A stretch of DNA of 64,000 bases from Betaproteobacteria bacterium (GTDB lineage Bacteria > Pseudomonadota > Gammaproteobacteria > Burkholderiales > JAEUOS01). The stretch covers positions 1 to 64,000 of the forward strand of contig JAQGMJ010000087.1 of NCBI GenBank assembly GCA_028292405.1. The letters are read 5' to 3'. A program made the position numbers and the translations under genes. Positions within the stretch are counted from its first letter, which is position 1; the number at the start of each line of letters is the position of its first letter. The notes below the pieces were generated by a model, which was not told the DNA's origin, ran no database searches, and saw only the letters and a list, made by a program, of their open reading frames with translations. Below are positions 35,874-44,586 of this stretch, piece by piece.

Positions 35874-35904
35874 TGCGTGCTTATTTGCGTGCTTATTTGC
35901 GTGC
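35874..35904. repeat. 12-bp tandem repeat spanning the esterase stop codon
   Basis: TGCGTGCTTATT occurs twice in tandem plus a partial third copy. On the minus strand this duplicates the last codons and stop of the esterase (Ala-Arg-Lys-stop, again Ala-Arg-Lys-stop), as if by replication slippage. Confidence 0.85.
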
Positions 35905-37224
35905 GGGGCTGCGTGCCGGGTCGCGCGGCAGGAGGGACGGAATGTCGATCGCCGCGCCCATTGCCTGGTAGCCCATGCGGTTGGGGTGCAGCTTGTCGCC
36001 GGCGCCGCCGGTGGTGCTCTCGGGCACGAAGGCGGGCTTCATGCTGCCGCTGGCGGTGTCGAGGGTGACGGCGTCGAAGTCGGTGATGGCATCAAACAGG
36101 CCGCCGGTGCGGATGAAGTCGTTGAGCTGCTTGCGCTTGAGGTCTTCTTCCGGGTGGCCGTGGGCGGCGTTGCTGCTGCCGAGCGCGGAGGTGACGGTGG
36201 CCCCGACCACGCGCACGCCGGGAATCTTGGCGCGAATGCGACCGACCACGTCTTTCATGCCGGCGATCACCTGCTCGACGCTGGTATTGCCGTTCTTGCT
36301 GAAGTCGTTGATGCCTTCGAGCCAGATCACCGCGCCGACATTCGACAGGCTCAGCACGTCGCGCTCCAGGCGGCTGACCGCCGAGGGGCCGCCGGGGATC
36401 GGCTTTTGCGGCGTGTACTCGGGCGGGCCGGCAACCTGGTTGCCGCCGATGCCGGCGTTGACCACGGAATAACGTTCGCCGTGCAGGGCGTGGATGCGCC
36501 GCGACAGCACGTCGGGCCAGCGGTCGTCGCCGTTCATGGTGGAGGCGGTGCCGTCGGTGATGGAGTCGCCGAAGGCGACGATGGCGCGGGTGCCGGGCGC
36601 GCGCATGTCGACGGCATCAAGGAAGAACCAGGAGGCGGTGGAAGCGGGAAAGCCGGCTTCGCCCTCCTCCGCGCCGTGCGCGCCGGTACCGGGCAGGCTG
36701 ACGTAGGAGGAAGTGAGCGACTTGGCGTGCCAGGTCATCGGGCCGCTTTCGCCAGCGACGTGAAAGCTCACCGCGAGTTTGCGGCCGGCCATGGCGCGCG
36801 GGTCTTTCGCATAGGGCAAGGCGACGGCGTCGCTCCATGCCGATGCGCCCGGGGCGACGGTGACGCTGTCCTTGCCGCCGAATTTCAGCGGCCGGTTGCT
36901 GCCGGGGATCAGCGCGGAGCCCGAGAGCTGCAGGCCGACGTAGGCGCCATCGAAGGTGACTGGTTTGGTGCCGAAGGCGTTGGACAGGCGCACGCGCGCG
37001 GCGCCGCCCCAGATATCGGGCCGCACGATCAGGCGAAAGCTCTGGTCGCGCGCGCCGCTTTCGGGCGCGGGAAACACCAGCTTCATGTCGGGCTGGGCGG
37101 AGGGATTGCCGATCGGGTAAGGGCCGTGCACCGAGGCGGCCCAGGCAGTGGTCCATGGGGCGGCGTGCGCGGATGCGGCAAATACGGACAGGCTCAGGAT
37201 GGCAGCGGCTAGCAGGGCGCGCAT
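35893..37224 (-). CDS. Secreted SGNH/GDSL hydrolase
   Basis: Exported esterase-like protein of 443 residues with a Sec signal peptide (ILSLSVFAASAHA). The first half (about 25-200) is a beta-rich module (PDIWGGAARVRLSNAFGTKPVTFDGAYVGLQ) often seen before SGNH domains. The catalytic domain has block I IVAFGDSITDG with the nucleophile Ser, block II GIGGNQV, block III WLEGINDF and block V DKLHPNRMGY with the catalytic Asp and His. It is probably active on acyl or acetyl esters of carbohydrate. The start at 37224 follows GGAGAT. The stop lies within a tandem repeat. Confidence 0.92.
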   Translation of the reverse strand: MRALLAAAILSLSVFAASAHAAPWTTAWAASVHGPYPIGNPSAQPDMKLVFPAPESGARDQSFRLIVRPDIWGGAARVRLSNAFGTKPVTFDGAYVGLQLSGSALIPGSNRPLKFGGKDSVTVAPGASAWSDAVALPYAKDPRAMAGRKLAVSFHVAGESGPMTWHAKSLTSSYVSLPGTGAHGAEEGEAGFPASTASWFFLDAVDMRAPGTRAIVAFGDSITDGTASTMNGDDRWPDVLSRRIHALHGERYSVVNAGIGGNQVAGPPEYTPQKPIPGGPSAVSRLERDVLSLSNVGAVIWLEGINDFSKNGNTSVEQVIAGMKDVVGRIRAKIPGVRVVGATVTSALGSSNAAHGHPEEDLKRKQLNDFIRTGGLFDAITDFDAVTLDTASGSMKPAFVPESTTGGAGDKLHPNRMGYQAMGAAIDIPSLLPRDPARSPARK

Positions 37225-37522
37225 TTTTTATCTCCTCTGGTTTTGGCGGCGCCGGGAAAAATGCCGCTGGTTTTGCGGGCATCTTAGCACCGGGGCAAAA
37301 ACCCGCTGCAGGAAACGGCGGATGGCGAACGCGTCGCGCCGGGTCAGGCGCCGGCGCCGGCGTTCGGCGTGTCGGCCGGCAGTTGCGCTGTGTCGCGGCG
37401 GGAAAAGACATTTCCCAGCACCTGCCTGATAAAACTCATTATTCCGATCTACTGGCAACGTTGCATGAGCCGGCATCGTAGCGCCTCTGCCGCCCGGCAT
37501 GTGACCGGGCGGGCAGCAATGC

Positions 37523-38596
37523 TCAGGGCACGCCAGCCAGTCTGGTGCGAATCTTGTAGATGCTGGAGCGTGCTGCGATGTAGAGGGTCTTGTAGTCCGG
37601 GTCGCCGAAGGCGACATTGCCGCCGAGTTCCGGCAGCGGGATCAGGCCGAGGCGCTTGCCTTCGGGCGAGATGATCCAGACGCCGCCGGGGCCGGTGGTG
37701 TAGATGTTGCCTTTCACATCCACCTTCATGCCGTCGGTGATGCCGGGGGCCTTGTCGTCGTTGAGGTCGACCAGCAGGCGGCCGTTTTTCACCGTGCCGT
37801 CGGGGTTGACGTCGTAGGCGTTGATGTAGCGCTTGCCGCCGCCGTTGGCGTAGAGGATTTTTTCGTCGGGCGAGAACACCAGGCCGTTGGGCACCGGAAT
37901 GTCGTCGATGATCTGCGTCACCTCACCGCCCTTCGGGCTGACGCGGAAGATGCCGACGGTGTCGATGCCGCGCTTCGGATCCTTGCAGCGGCCGCGCAGG
38001 CCGTCGCAGGTGTCGGTGAAGTAAATCATGCCGTCGCGCTTGACCACCACGTCGTTGGTGCCGTTGAACTGCTTGCCGTGGAAGGTGGAGGCCAGCACAG
38101 TGCGCTTGCCGTTTTTCTCGATGCGGTCGATCGAGCGCCCGGCCCAGGCGGCGATGATCAGGCGGCCCTGGCGGTCCATGGTCAGCCCGTTGGAGCCGTT
38201 CATGAAGAATTTTTCGAATTTCGGGTCAGTGGCTTCGCGGCCGTTGTGGAACTCGAAGCCGGCGCGCCAGCTGTCCGGTTTCTGGTAACCGGCTTTTTCG
38301 AGATAGACGCTGACCTTGCCGTCCGGGGTCCACTTGTAGACCACGTTGGCGGGAATGTCGGAGAACAGCAGGTAGCCCTTGTACTTTTTGTCTTTCTTGT
38401 TTTCGACCCAGATGTTGCCTTCGGTGAAACCGAAGCCGGTGACCACCATTTCGAGTTTGGCTTCCGGCGCCAGCAAGGCGTCGAGCGCGGGATCGAGCCG
38501 GCTGATCTGTTGTTCGGCTGCGGGCTCGGCGTGGGCGCCTTGCGCCAGAGCGATACAGAATATGGCGGCGAGCGCCGTCGCGATGCGTTTCATCAT
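37523..38596 (-). CDS. SMP-30/gluconolactonase-like exported protein
   Basis: A 357-residue six-bladed beta-propeller protein with a Sec signal peptide (ATALAAIFCIALAQGAHA). Family motifs include GFTEGNIWVE near the start, GRLIIAAWAGRSIDRIE, FTDTCDG and IPVPNGLVFSPDEKILYANGG, which contribute calcium-binding Glu, Asn and Asp residues. It probably hydrolyses a sugar lactone or related ester in the periplasm. AGGAGG lies 3 nt before the first ATG and 6 nt before the second (38593), so the second is an equally good start. It is divergent from the NDH-2 gene. Confidence 0.88.
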   Translation of the reverse strand: MMKRIATALAAIFCIALAQGAHAEPAAEQQISRLDPALDALLAPEAKLEMVVTGFGFTEGNIWVENKKDKKYKGYLLFSDIPANVVYKWTPDGKVSVYLEKAGYQKPDSWRAGFEFHNGREATDPKFEKFFMNGSNGLTMDRQGRLIIAAWAGRSIDRIEKNGKRTVLASTFHGKQFNGTNDVVVKRDGMIYFTDTCDGLRGRCKDPKRGIDTVGIFRVSPKGGEVTQIIDDIPVPNGLVFSPDEKILYANGGGKRYINAYDVNPDGTVKNGRLLVDLNDDKAPGITDGMKVDVKGNIYTTGPGGVWIISPEGKRLGLIPLPELGGNVAFGDPDYKTLYIAARSSIYKIRTRLAGVP

Positions 38597-38791
38597 GCGC
38601 CTCCTTGTTTTGGGACTGGTTTGTCTCGAACAGCCTTTTTTGCGCTGGGCGCTGTTTTGCGGGCTGTCCGGACAAATGGTACCCCGGCTTCGCCATCCGG
38701 CGACAGCCGTGCTTTGCTGATGTGCCGCATAGGCGCAACCAGCGGCCCTATACTGTGGTCAGAGAATCAGAACGTCATTCGTCTTGACTAT

Positions 38792-40090
38792 ATGAATACC
38801 AACCTGTCCCTCCCCCATGTGCTGATCCTCGGCTGCGGCTTCGGCGGCCTGGCGGTGGCGCGCAAGCTGGCCAGCGCGCCGGTGCGCATCACCATGATCG
38901 ACAAGAGCAACCACCACCTGTTCCAGCCGCTGCTCTACCAGGTGGCTACCGCCGGCCTGGCGGCGCCGGCGATCGCCGCGCCGGTGCGCTCCCTGCTGGC
39001 GGACCAGCGCAACGCCACTTCGCTGATGGCCGATGCGGTGGCGGTGGACGCGGCGCGGCGCGTGGTGACCCTGGACGACGGCAGCGAGGTGACCTACGAC
39101 TATCTGGTGATGGCCACCGGCACCACCCACAGCTATTTCGGCAACGACGCCTGGGAGCCGTATGCGCCGGGGCTGAAGAATCTGTCGGACGCCTTCATCA
39201 TCCGCAAGCGCATCCTGCTGGCCTATGAGCATGCGGAGCGCGAGCTGGACCCGGTCAAGCGCGTGCCGTGGCTGACCTTCGCGGTGATCGGCGCGGGGCC
39301 GACCGGCGTGGAACTGGCGGGCACACTGGCCGAGATCGGCCGCCATACGCTGCGGCACGACTTTCGCCGCATCGATACGCGCCAGGTGCGCGTGATGCTG
39401 CTGGAGGGCAATGATCGGGTGCTCGGCACCTACCCGGAGGAGCTGTCGCAAAAGGCGCGCGAGCAGCTCGAGCGCATCGGCGTCGAGCTGCACACCGGCA
39501 GCCGCGTTACCCACATCGACGCGCAGGGGCTGAAATACCAAACAGCGAGCGGCGAACAAACACTGGAGGCACGCACGGTTGTATGGGCCGCGGGGGTGGC
39601 GGCTTCACCGCTGGCGAAGACGCTCGGCCTGCCCGCTGAAAAATACGACCGCGCCGGGCGCGTGCTGGTCGAGCCCGACCTGTCGGCGCCGGGGCATCCG
39701 GAAATCTTCGTCATCGGCGATCTCGCCGGCATCCAGAGCGACGGCAAGCCGGTACCGGGGCTGGGCGCCTCGGCGAAACAAATGGGCTGGTGCGCGGCGG
39801 CCAACCTGAAGCGCCGCCTGGCCGGCGAAGCAACCCGGCCGTTTCACTATGCCGACTACGGCACGCTGTCGCCGATCGGACGCAAGGCGGCGGTGGCGCA
39901 GATCGGCAAGTTCAAGCTCTCGGGCACCATCGCCTGGCTGCTCTGGCTGTTTGCCCACATCTACTTTTTGATTGGCTTTCGCAACCGCCTGATGGTGATG
40001 ATCGACTGGGCGGCCGCCTATTTCAGCTTCACCCGGCCGGCGCGCATCGTCGCCGGCGGCGACGAGCGGGCGACTGAGGACAGCGCCTAA
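38792..40090 (+). CDS. ndh: Type II NADH dehydrogenase (NDH-2)
   Basis: Membrane-bound, non-proton-pumping NADH:quinone oxidoreductase of 432 residues with FAD. The FAD Rossmann motif is LILGCGFGGLAVARKL at the N-terminus and the NADH motif is VIGAGPTGVELAGTLAE near 170. PLLYQVATAGL is the quinone-side signature of the family and VIGDLAGI the second FAD contact. The C-terminus has a hydrophobic segment (IAWLLWLFAHIYFLIGF) for membrane attachment. The start ATG 38792 was chosen for the Rossmann fold right after. Its stop overlaps the convergent PPOX gene by 4 bp. Confidence 0.93.
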   Translation: MNTNLSLPHVLILGCGFGGLAVARKLASAPVRITMIDKSNHHLFQPLLYQVATAGLAAPAIAAPVRSLLADQRNATSLMADAVAVDAARRVVTLDDGSEVTYDYLVMATGTTHSYFGNDAWEPYAPGLKNLSDAFIIRKRILLAYEHAERELDPVKRVPWLTFAVIGAGPTGVELAGTLAEIGRHTLRHDFRRIDTRQVRVMLLEGNDRVLGTYPEELSQKAREQLERIGVELHTGSRVTHIDAQGLKYQTASGEQTLEARTVVWAAGVAASPLAKTLGLPAEKYDRAGRVLVEPDLSAPGHPEIFVIGDLAGIQSDGKPVPGLGASAKQMGWCAAANLKRRLAGEATRPFHYADYGTLSPIGRKAAVAQIGKFKLSGTIAWLLWLFAHIYFLIGFRNRLMVMIDWAAAYFSFTRPARIVAGGDERATEDSA

Positions 40091-40728
40091 TAGAGTTCGT
40101 TGACGATGCGCAGGGGCAATTCGCGGTCGTATTTTTCGCCGTCGAAGCGCTGCTGCGTCAGGTCGGAGAGGATCTGCCCGTTGCTGGGCAAGCTCTTGCG
40201 CTCCACCTGCACCGCGGGGTCCCACAGGCGCGAGCGCAGCACGGCGCGCGAGCACTGGAAAAACACCGTCTCGACCTCCACCACCAGCACGCAGCGCGGC
40301 GCCTTTTCTTCGTGGGCGAAGGAGGCGAGCAGTTCAGGATCGACCGAAATCTTCGCCCGGCCATTGACCCGGAAGGTTTCCCCAACACCGGGAATGAGGA
40401 ACAGGAGAGCGACACGGGAATCGTGCATCAGATTGCGCAGGCTGTCGATGCGGTTGTTGCCGCGCCGGTCCGGAATCATCAGCGTCTTTTCATCGACCAC
40501 CCGCACAAAGCCCGGCGCGTCGCCGCGCGGCGAGCAGTCCATGCCTTCGGGGCCGACGGTGGCAAGCGCGAAAAACGGCGCGGCCTCGATGAACTTGCGG
40601 TAGTGCGCGGTGATGACCGGCGTTTCCTTGTCGATCGAGGCACCCTTCGCCTCGCCGTACAAAGTCTGGAGTTGTTCGAGGTTGCTGACGACGAACTCGT
40701 CACGCAACGCTGCGTTCGGGCTGCTCAC
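40087..40728 (-). CDS. PPOX-type FMN-dependent flavoprotein
   Basis: A 213-residue split-barrel flavoprotein of the pyridoxamine-phosphate-oxidase class. FFALATVGPEGMDCSPRGDAPGFVRVVDEKTLMIPDRRGNNRIDSL and VALLFLIPGVGETFRVNGRAKI match the MSMEG_1061-like group, which includes reductases of unclear substrate. It is likely a dimer binding FMN between subunits. The 3' end overlaps the ndh stop by 4 bp. It starts 129 bp before the amidohydrolase stop. Confidence 0.85.
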   Translation of the reverse strand: MSSPNAALRDEFVVSNLEQLQTLYGEAKGASIDKETPVITAHYRKFIEAAPFFALATVGPEGMDCSPRGDAPGFVRVVDEKTLMIPDRRGNNRIDSLRNLMHDSRVALLFLIPGVGETFRVNGRAKISVDPELLASFAHEEKAPRCVLVVEVETVFFQCSRAVLRSRLWDPAVQVERKSLPSNGQILSDLTQQRFDGEKYDRELPLRIVNELY

Positions 40729-40856
40729 GGCTTTCTCCTCGGACCCTCATTTCCGTTATGGCAAGGGTCTCATGACGGGCTCAGCCGGCATCATACTCCG
40801 CCGCCGCGGCGCCTTCCGTGAGCGCCTCCCGGCGCTCACGGATTTGCTGCTTGCGG

Positions 40857-41948
40857 CTAGCGCGCGGTCTTGCGCGGCTTCTTGACCTTCAGCAGGCGGG
40901 CGGCATTGCCGCCCATCACGTAGGCCTTTTCATCGTCGCTGAGCATGGCGCCGTCGATGAAGCCGACCGGATCGACTTCCGCCATGTCGTAGGGGTAGTC
41001 GGTGCCGAGCAGGACGTGCTCGCGGCCGAATTCGGCGACCAGGTATTCGAGCTGGTGGCGGTTGAACACCACGGTGTCGAAGTACACCTGCTTCTTCAGG
41101 TAGCTGGAAGGCTTTTTGGTGATGCAGGTGCGGCAGTCTTCGCGCGCGCCGTGGGCGTGGTCCATGCGGCCGGTGTAGTAAGGCAGGTAGCCGCCGCCAT
41201 GGGCAACGCAGATCTTGAGCTTCGGATGCTTGTCGAGCACGCCGCCGAAGATCAGGTGGCTGATCGCCAGGCTCGATTCCACCGGATGGCCGATGACGTT
41301 GGCGAAGTAGTGCTCGGTCATGCGGCGGCCTTCGCTGGTGCCGATCGGGTGCATGAAAATCAGCGTGCCCAGCTCTTCGGCCTTGGCGAAGAACTTGGCG
41401 AACTTCTTGTCCGACAGTTCGACGCCGCCGACGTTGGTGGCGATCTCGACGCCGCGGAAGTCGAGCTTTTTCACCATGCGCTCAAGTTCCTTCACCGCTA
41501 GCTCGGGCGATTGCAGCGGCACGGTGCCGATGCCGACGAAACGGTCCGGGTGCTTGGCCACCATGTCGGCGATGTGGTCGTTGCTCGCCTGCGAGGCCTT
41601 GCGGCCGATGTCGGGCTCGGTCCAGTAGTAGTACTGGTGCGGTGCGGGCGAGACGGCCTGCACATCGATGCCGGCCCGGTCCATGTCCTTCAGGCGCACG
41701 TCGAGTTCGGTCAGCTTGGGCAGCAGGCCGGCCATCTGGCGCTGGTTGACGTCGCGGGTGAAGTCGTTGGAGAAAATCCAGATCGGGTCGGTCTTCGGGT
41801 CGTACAGGCTGCCGACTTCCTTGTGCGCGGCTTCCGACAGGGTGTGGCAGTGGATGTCGACGGTGAAGTGTTTTTTCTTGCCTGCCTTCTTGCCTTTGGC
41901 GGAGGTGGCGTGCGAGCCGGCGGGGCCGCAGGAGTACATCGAGGTCAT
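40857..41948 (-). CDS. Amidohydrolase-2 family decarboxylase/hydrolase (ACMSD-like)
   Basis: A 363-residue TIM-barrel metal enzyme. Metal ligands are seen in FTVDIHCHT (HxH), LIFMHPIG, ISHLIFGG, VAHGGGYLPYY and GTDYPYD. The region with PAPHQYYYWTEP resembles decarboxylases of the aminocarboxymuconate-semialdehyde/gamma-resorcylate group, so a nonoxidative decarboxylation of an aromatic-derived acid is likely. The first 25 residues are polar and Lys-rich. The start at ATG 41948 follows AAAGGAAT; the open frame further upstream to 42131 is not supported. Confidence 0.85.
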   Translation of the reverse strand: MTSMYSCGPAGSHATSAKGKKAGKKKHFTVDIHCHTLSEAAHKEVGSLYDPKTDPIWIFSNDFTRDVNQRQMAGLLPKLTELDVRLKDMDRAGIDVQAVSPAPHQYYYWTEPDIGRKASQASNDHIADMVAKHPDRFVGIGTVPLQSPELAVKELERMVKKLDFRGVEIATNVGGVELSDKKFAKFFAKAEELGTLIFMHPIGTSEGRRMTEHYFANVIGHPVESSLAISHLIFGGVLDKHPKLKICVAHGGGYLPYYTGRMDHAHGAREDCRTCITKKPSSYLKKQVYFDTVVFNRHQLEYLVAEFGREHVLLGTDYPYDMAEVDPVGFIDGAMLSDDEKAYVMGGNAARLLKVKKPRKTAR

Positions 41949-42246
41949 GGGATTCCTTTCGAGGGATGAGTGCCGGGGTAGGCGCGTATAGGAGACGCAG
42001 CTGTCCGCATGCCTGCAGGGGCATGCTTGCACGAACCTCTTGTCTCCGATTGTCAGGCGGCGGCGGCTTGTAAACCGCTTGCGCGTCCGGCCTTGCACCG
42101 GACGCGGGGCTGCGCATTTACCCTGGATCAACCATGGCTGCTTCCGCGTTGCGCACTGTACACCGCGCGCGCGGCGGATGGCGCGGCGGATCGTTTATGC
42201 AGCGTATTGAGGCGCGCTAGTGGCGCGGCCCATTGCCGCAAGCACT

Positions 42247-42870
42247 TCAGGTCAGCGGCAGCATCACGTGTTCGCGGAACGCCGGGCGGGCGGCGAGGCG
42301 CTCGTACCAGTCGCGCAGATGCGGCCACTCGGCCCGTTCGATCGGCAGGCCGTACCAGCGGTAGACAAAGCAGCCGATCGGGATGTCGCCCATGGTCGGC
42401 GTATCGCCGCAAAGCCAGGCGCGGCCGTCGGCCAGGCGCGCATCGAGCACGCCGGCGAGGCGGTCCATCTCCTTGCGGTGGGCTTCCAGCGCTACCGGGT
42501 CGCGCTTCTCCACCGGGGTGCGGATCAGGCCCCAGAACAGCGGCGTCATCACCGGGGCGATGGTGGTGGTGCACCAGTCCATCCAGCGGTCGGCATCGGC
42601 GCGCACCTGCATGTCTTGCGGCCACCAGCTGCCGGCGGCGTGCTTGCCGGCGATGTAGCGCACGACGGCGTTCGACTCCCACAGGATGAAGCCCTCGTCG
42701 TCGATGGTCGGCACGCGGCCGTTCGGGTTCATCGCGCGATACCACTCTTCGTTGACCGTGCCAAATTGCAGCCCGGCGTCGGTGCGCGTGTGCGGCAGTT
42801 GCAGCTCGGTGACCAGCCACATCACCTTTTGCACATTGATCGAATTGGACCGGCCCCAGATTTTCAGCAT
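42247..42870 (-). CDS. Glutathione S-transferase
   Basis: A 207-residue cytosolic GST. The N-terminal thioredoxin-like domain begins LKIWGRSNSINVQKVMWLVTEL, and NPNGRVPTIDDEGFILWESNAVVRYIA contains the glutathione-binding cis-Pro and the ES motif. The C-terminal helical domain has TMGDIPIGCFVYRW, the family's conserved folding motif around Asp. The RSNSxNVQK start resembles theta/beta-like bacterial GSTs. The start at 42870 follows CGGAGAC. No partner pathway gene is adjacent. Confidence 0.93.
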   Translation of the reverse strand: MLKIWGRSNSINVQKVMWLVTELQLPHTRTDAGLQFGTVNEEWYRAMNPNGRVPTIDDEGFILWESNAVVRYIAGKHAAGSWWPQDMQVRADADRWMDWCTTTIAPVMTPLFWGLIRTPVEKRDPVALEAHRKEMDRLAGVLDARLADGRAWLCGDTPTMGDIPIGCFVYRWYGLPIERAEWPHLRDWYERLAARPAFREHVMLPLT

Positions 42871-42955
42871 GCAGTCTCCGTGTTGCTTGTTGTTGGCGCG
42901 TTTGCGTTGCAGCGTTTGCATTGCAGCGGTTACGCGCAGTCATATTGCGGCCGCC

Positions 42956-43579
42956 CTACCCCGGCTCGCCCTTGCCCCATAGCGCACGCCAGCCCGCCGG
43001 GCCGAGGCGCTTCAGGGTTTCGATATTGTTCTCGTAGATGCTGTCGGTGTCCGGCATCGTTTCGACCGCGCGCTCGATGCTTTCCTCGCGCAGCAGGTGC
43101 AGGGTGGGATAGGGCGAGCGGTTGCTGTAGTTCTCGACGTCGTCCGGCGCGGTGCCGGCGAACTGGTATTGCGGATGAAAGCTCGCCACCTGCAGTTCGC
43201 CGGTATAACCCAGCGCTTCGACGGTGGCGTCGGCGATGTCGAGAAAGTCGTTATAGTCGAGAAAGTCACCCATCACATACGGGTGGATCAGCAGGGTGGT
43301 TTCGCACTCTTCGGGATCGGCCGCCATCAAGGCGCTGATCTCATGGGCCAGGTCGGCTACCAGCGCATCGGCGTCGCGCGCGGCGCTGACATGATAGCGA
43401 ATGCGCCCGCCAATGTGCACGGCGCGGGCGAAGGGGCAGAGATTGAGGCCGACCACCGCCTTTTCGACCCAGGCGCGGGTGGCGGCGACGGCTTCGTCCT
43501 CGCCGGGTGCTTGCGTATTTTCGGTTGCTGCCACTGCGGCCCTTGTAAGTTGAAAGCGGAGGGCGCTATTGTCCCGCAT
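42956..43579 (-). CDS. DUF1415 family protein
   Basis: A 207-residue cytosolic protein of a family of unknown function widespread in proteobacteria. The conserved pieces are VEKAVVGLNLCPFARAV, DPEECETTLLIHPYVMGDFLDYNDFLDIAD and the GELQVASFHPQYQFAGTAPDDVENYSNRSPYPTLHLLREESI stretch, rich in conserved His, Asp and Asn. The first 25 residues (MRDNSALRF...) are less conserved and the true start may be internal. Next to it lies an unknown 190-residue gene on the same strand. Confidence 0.85.
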   Translation of the reverse strand: MRDNSALRFQLTRAAVAATENTQAPGEDEAVAATRAWVEKAVVGLNLCPFARAVHIGGRIRYHVSAARDADALVADLAHEISALMAADPEECETTLLIHPYVMGDFLDYNDFLDIADATVEALGYTGELQVASFHPQYQFAGTAPDDVENYSNRSPYPTLHLLREESIERAVETMPDTDSIYENNIETLKRLGPAGWRALWGKGEPG

Positions 43580-43612
43580 TCCGCCGCGCTTACGATTCAG
43601 GGTGAACAGGTC

Positions 43613-44185
43613 CTAATGGCTGGCCTGTTCCTCGGCGACGGCGAACAGCGCCTGCACCTTGTGGGTGAAGCGCTCCACAGTGGCCTCGCTGTGCGACAGG
43701 CGCGCGATCTCGGCCATGGCGCGGGCGACGCCGCGCATTTCGTTCAGGCTGCGGGCGGCGGCGATTTTCTGCTCCAGCGGCGCGCTCTTGTCGGCCAGCA
43801 GTTCGCGCGCGGCGTGGCTGAGGTAGGCACGCAGCGACTCGATGCGCTCGCCGGGCGATTGCTGCTTCAGCGCGGTATAGGTTTCCTGGGTGCCGAAACG
43901 GGTTTGCGGGCCGCTCAGGTCGGAAGTGTCCGACGGCGCCTGCGAGATCGGCATGCTGGGCGGATCCTCCATCACCGTGGTCTTGCCGAAAATCGCGTCG
44001 AGTTCGCCGTTCCAGCGGTCGCCAAAACGCTTGCCCAGCAGGTCGCGCAGATTGGTGCTGAGCAGGCGCAATTCGGTAGGCGAGCCGGCCCGCGCGACTT
44101 GCTTGCGCTCGCGGCTCGAACTATCCAACCCGACCTTGGAGAGCAATTCTTCCAGCCGGTGCTTGAGTTGATCTACAGAAGGCAT
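43613..44185 (-). CDS. Hypothetical protein, helical, 190 residues
   Basis: Not recognised. It is predicted to be mostly alpha-helical and soluble: an N-terminal amphipathic region (QLKHRLEELLSKVGL), LRLLSTNLRDLLGKRFGDRW, and a C-terminal helical stretch (LEQKIAAARSLNEMRGVARAMAEIARLSHSEATVERFTHKVQALFAVAEE). No signal peptide, membrane helix or metal motif is visible. It is followed after 33 bp by the DUF1415 gene on the same strand. Confidence 0.7.
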   Translation of the reverse strand: MPSVDQLKHRLEELLSKVGLDSSSRERKQVARAGSPTELRLLSTNLRDLLGKRFGDRWNGELDAIFGKTTVMEDPPSMPISQAPSDTSDLSGPQTRFGTQETYTALKQQSPGERIESLRAYLSHAARELLADKSAPLEQKIAAARSLNEMRGVARAMAEIARLSHSEATVERFTHKVQALFAVAEEQASH

Positions 44186-44586
44186 TCAGTGACGCTGGGT
44201 TAGACCCTTAGGCTGCGTCCGCACAGGCGAAAACAAGACCGGGATTTTATCAACTTACAGAAGGTAATAGTATTCTTACGGGAAGATTGGTGGAATATCG
44301 CTTCCATTCCCCTTTTGTTCCTCTTCACCTTGATTGTAGTAGCAGCAAATATGCCGCCGACCCGGCGAAGTGCCAGACAATCCCGAAAAAGCGCTTTATC
44401 CGAGTGGAATCAACACCCGCGCCTGTAACAAAACGGCGTCGCGAGCTGCGCAGGCAGGGTCGCCGCACCCGGCAAAGTGGCAAACTACGCGCATAAGTGA
44501 CAACTTGCGTTACCAATGCGTGACGAACATGCCAGCGCCGACCTGAATCCGGCGCAGAGGGTTACACGTACGAGCCCGGGCAGTGG
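44186..44586. other. 401-bp intergenic region
   Basis: No gene is supported; short frames here are chance ones. The part near 44230-44290 is AT-richer and holds GATAAAAT on the minus strand, a possible -10 box for the hypothetical gene, without a matching -35. The remainder carries no recognisable repeat or terminator for the VanW gene. Confidence 0.35.

Noticed and set aside
37225-37522. A small gene between the esterase and the gluconolactonase-like gene
   Set aside because: The open frames lack family similarity and ribosome-binding sites, and none is conserved-looking; nothing else is seen in this spacer.
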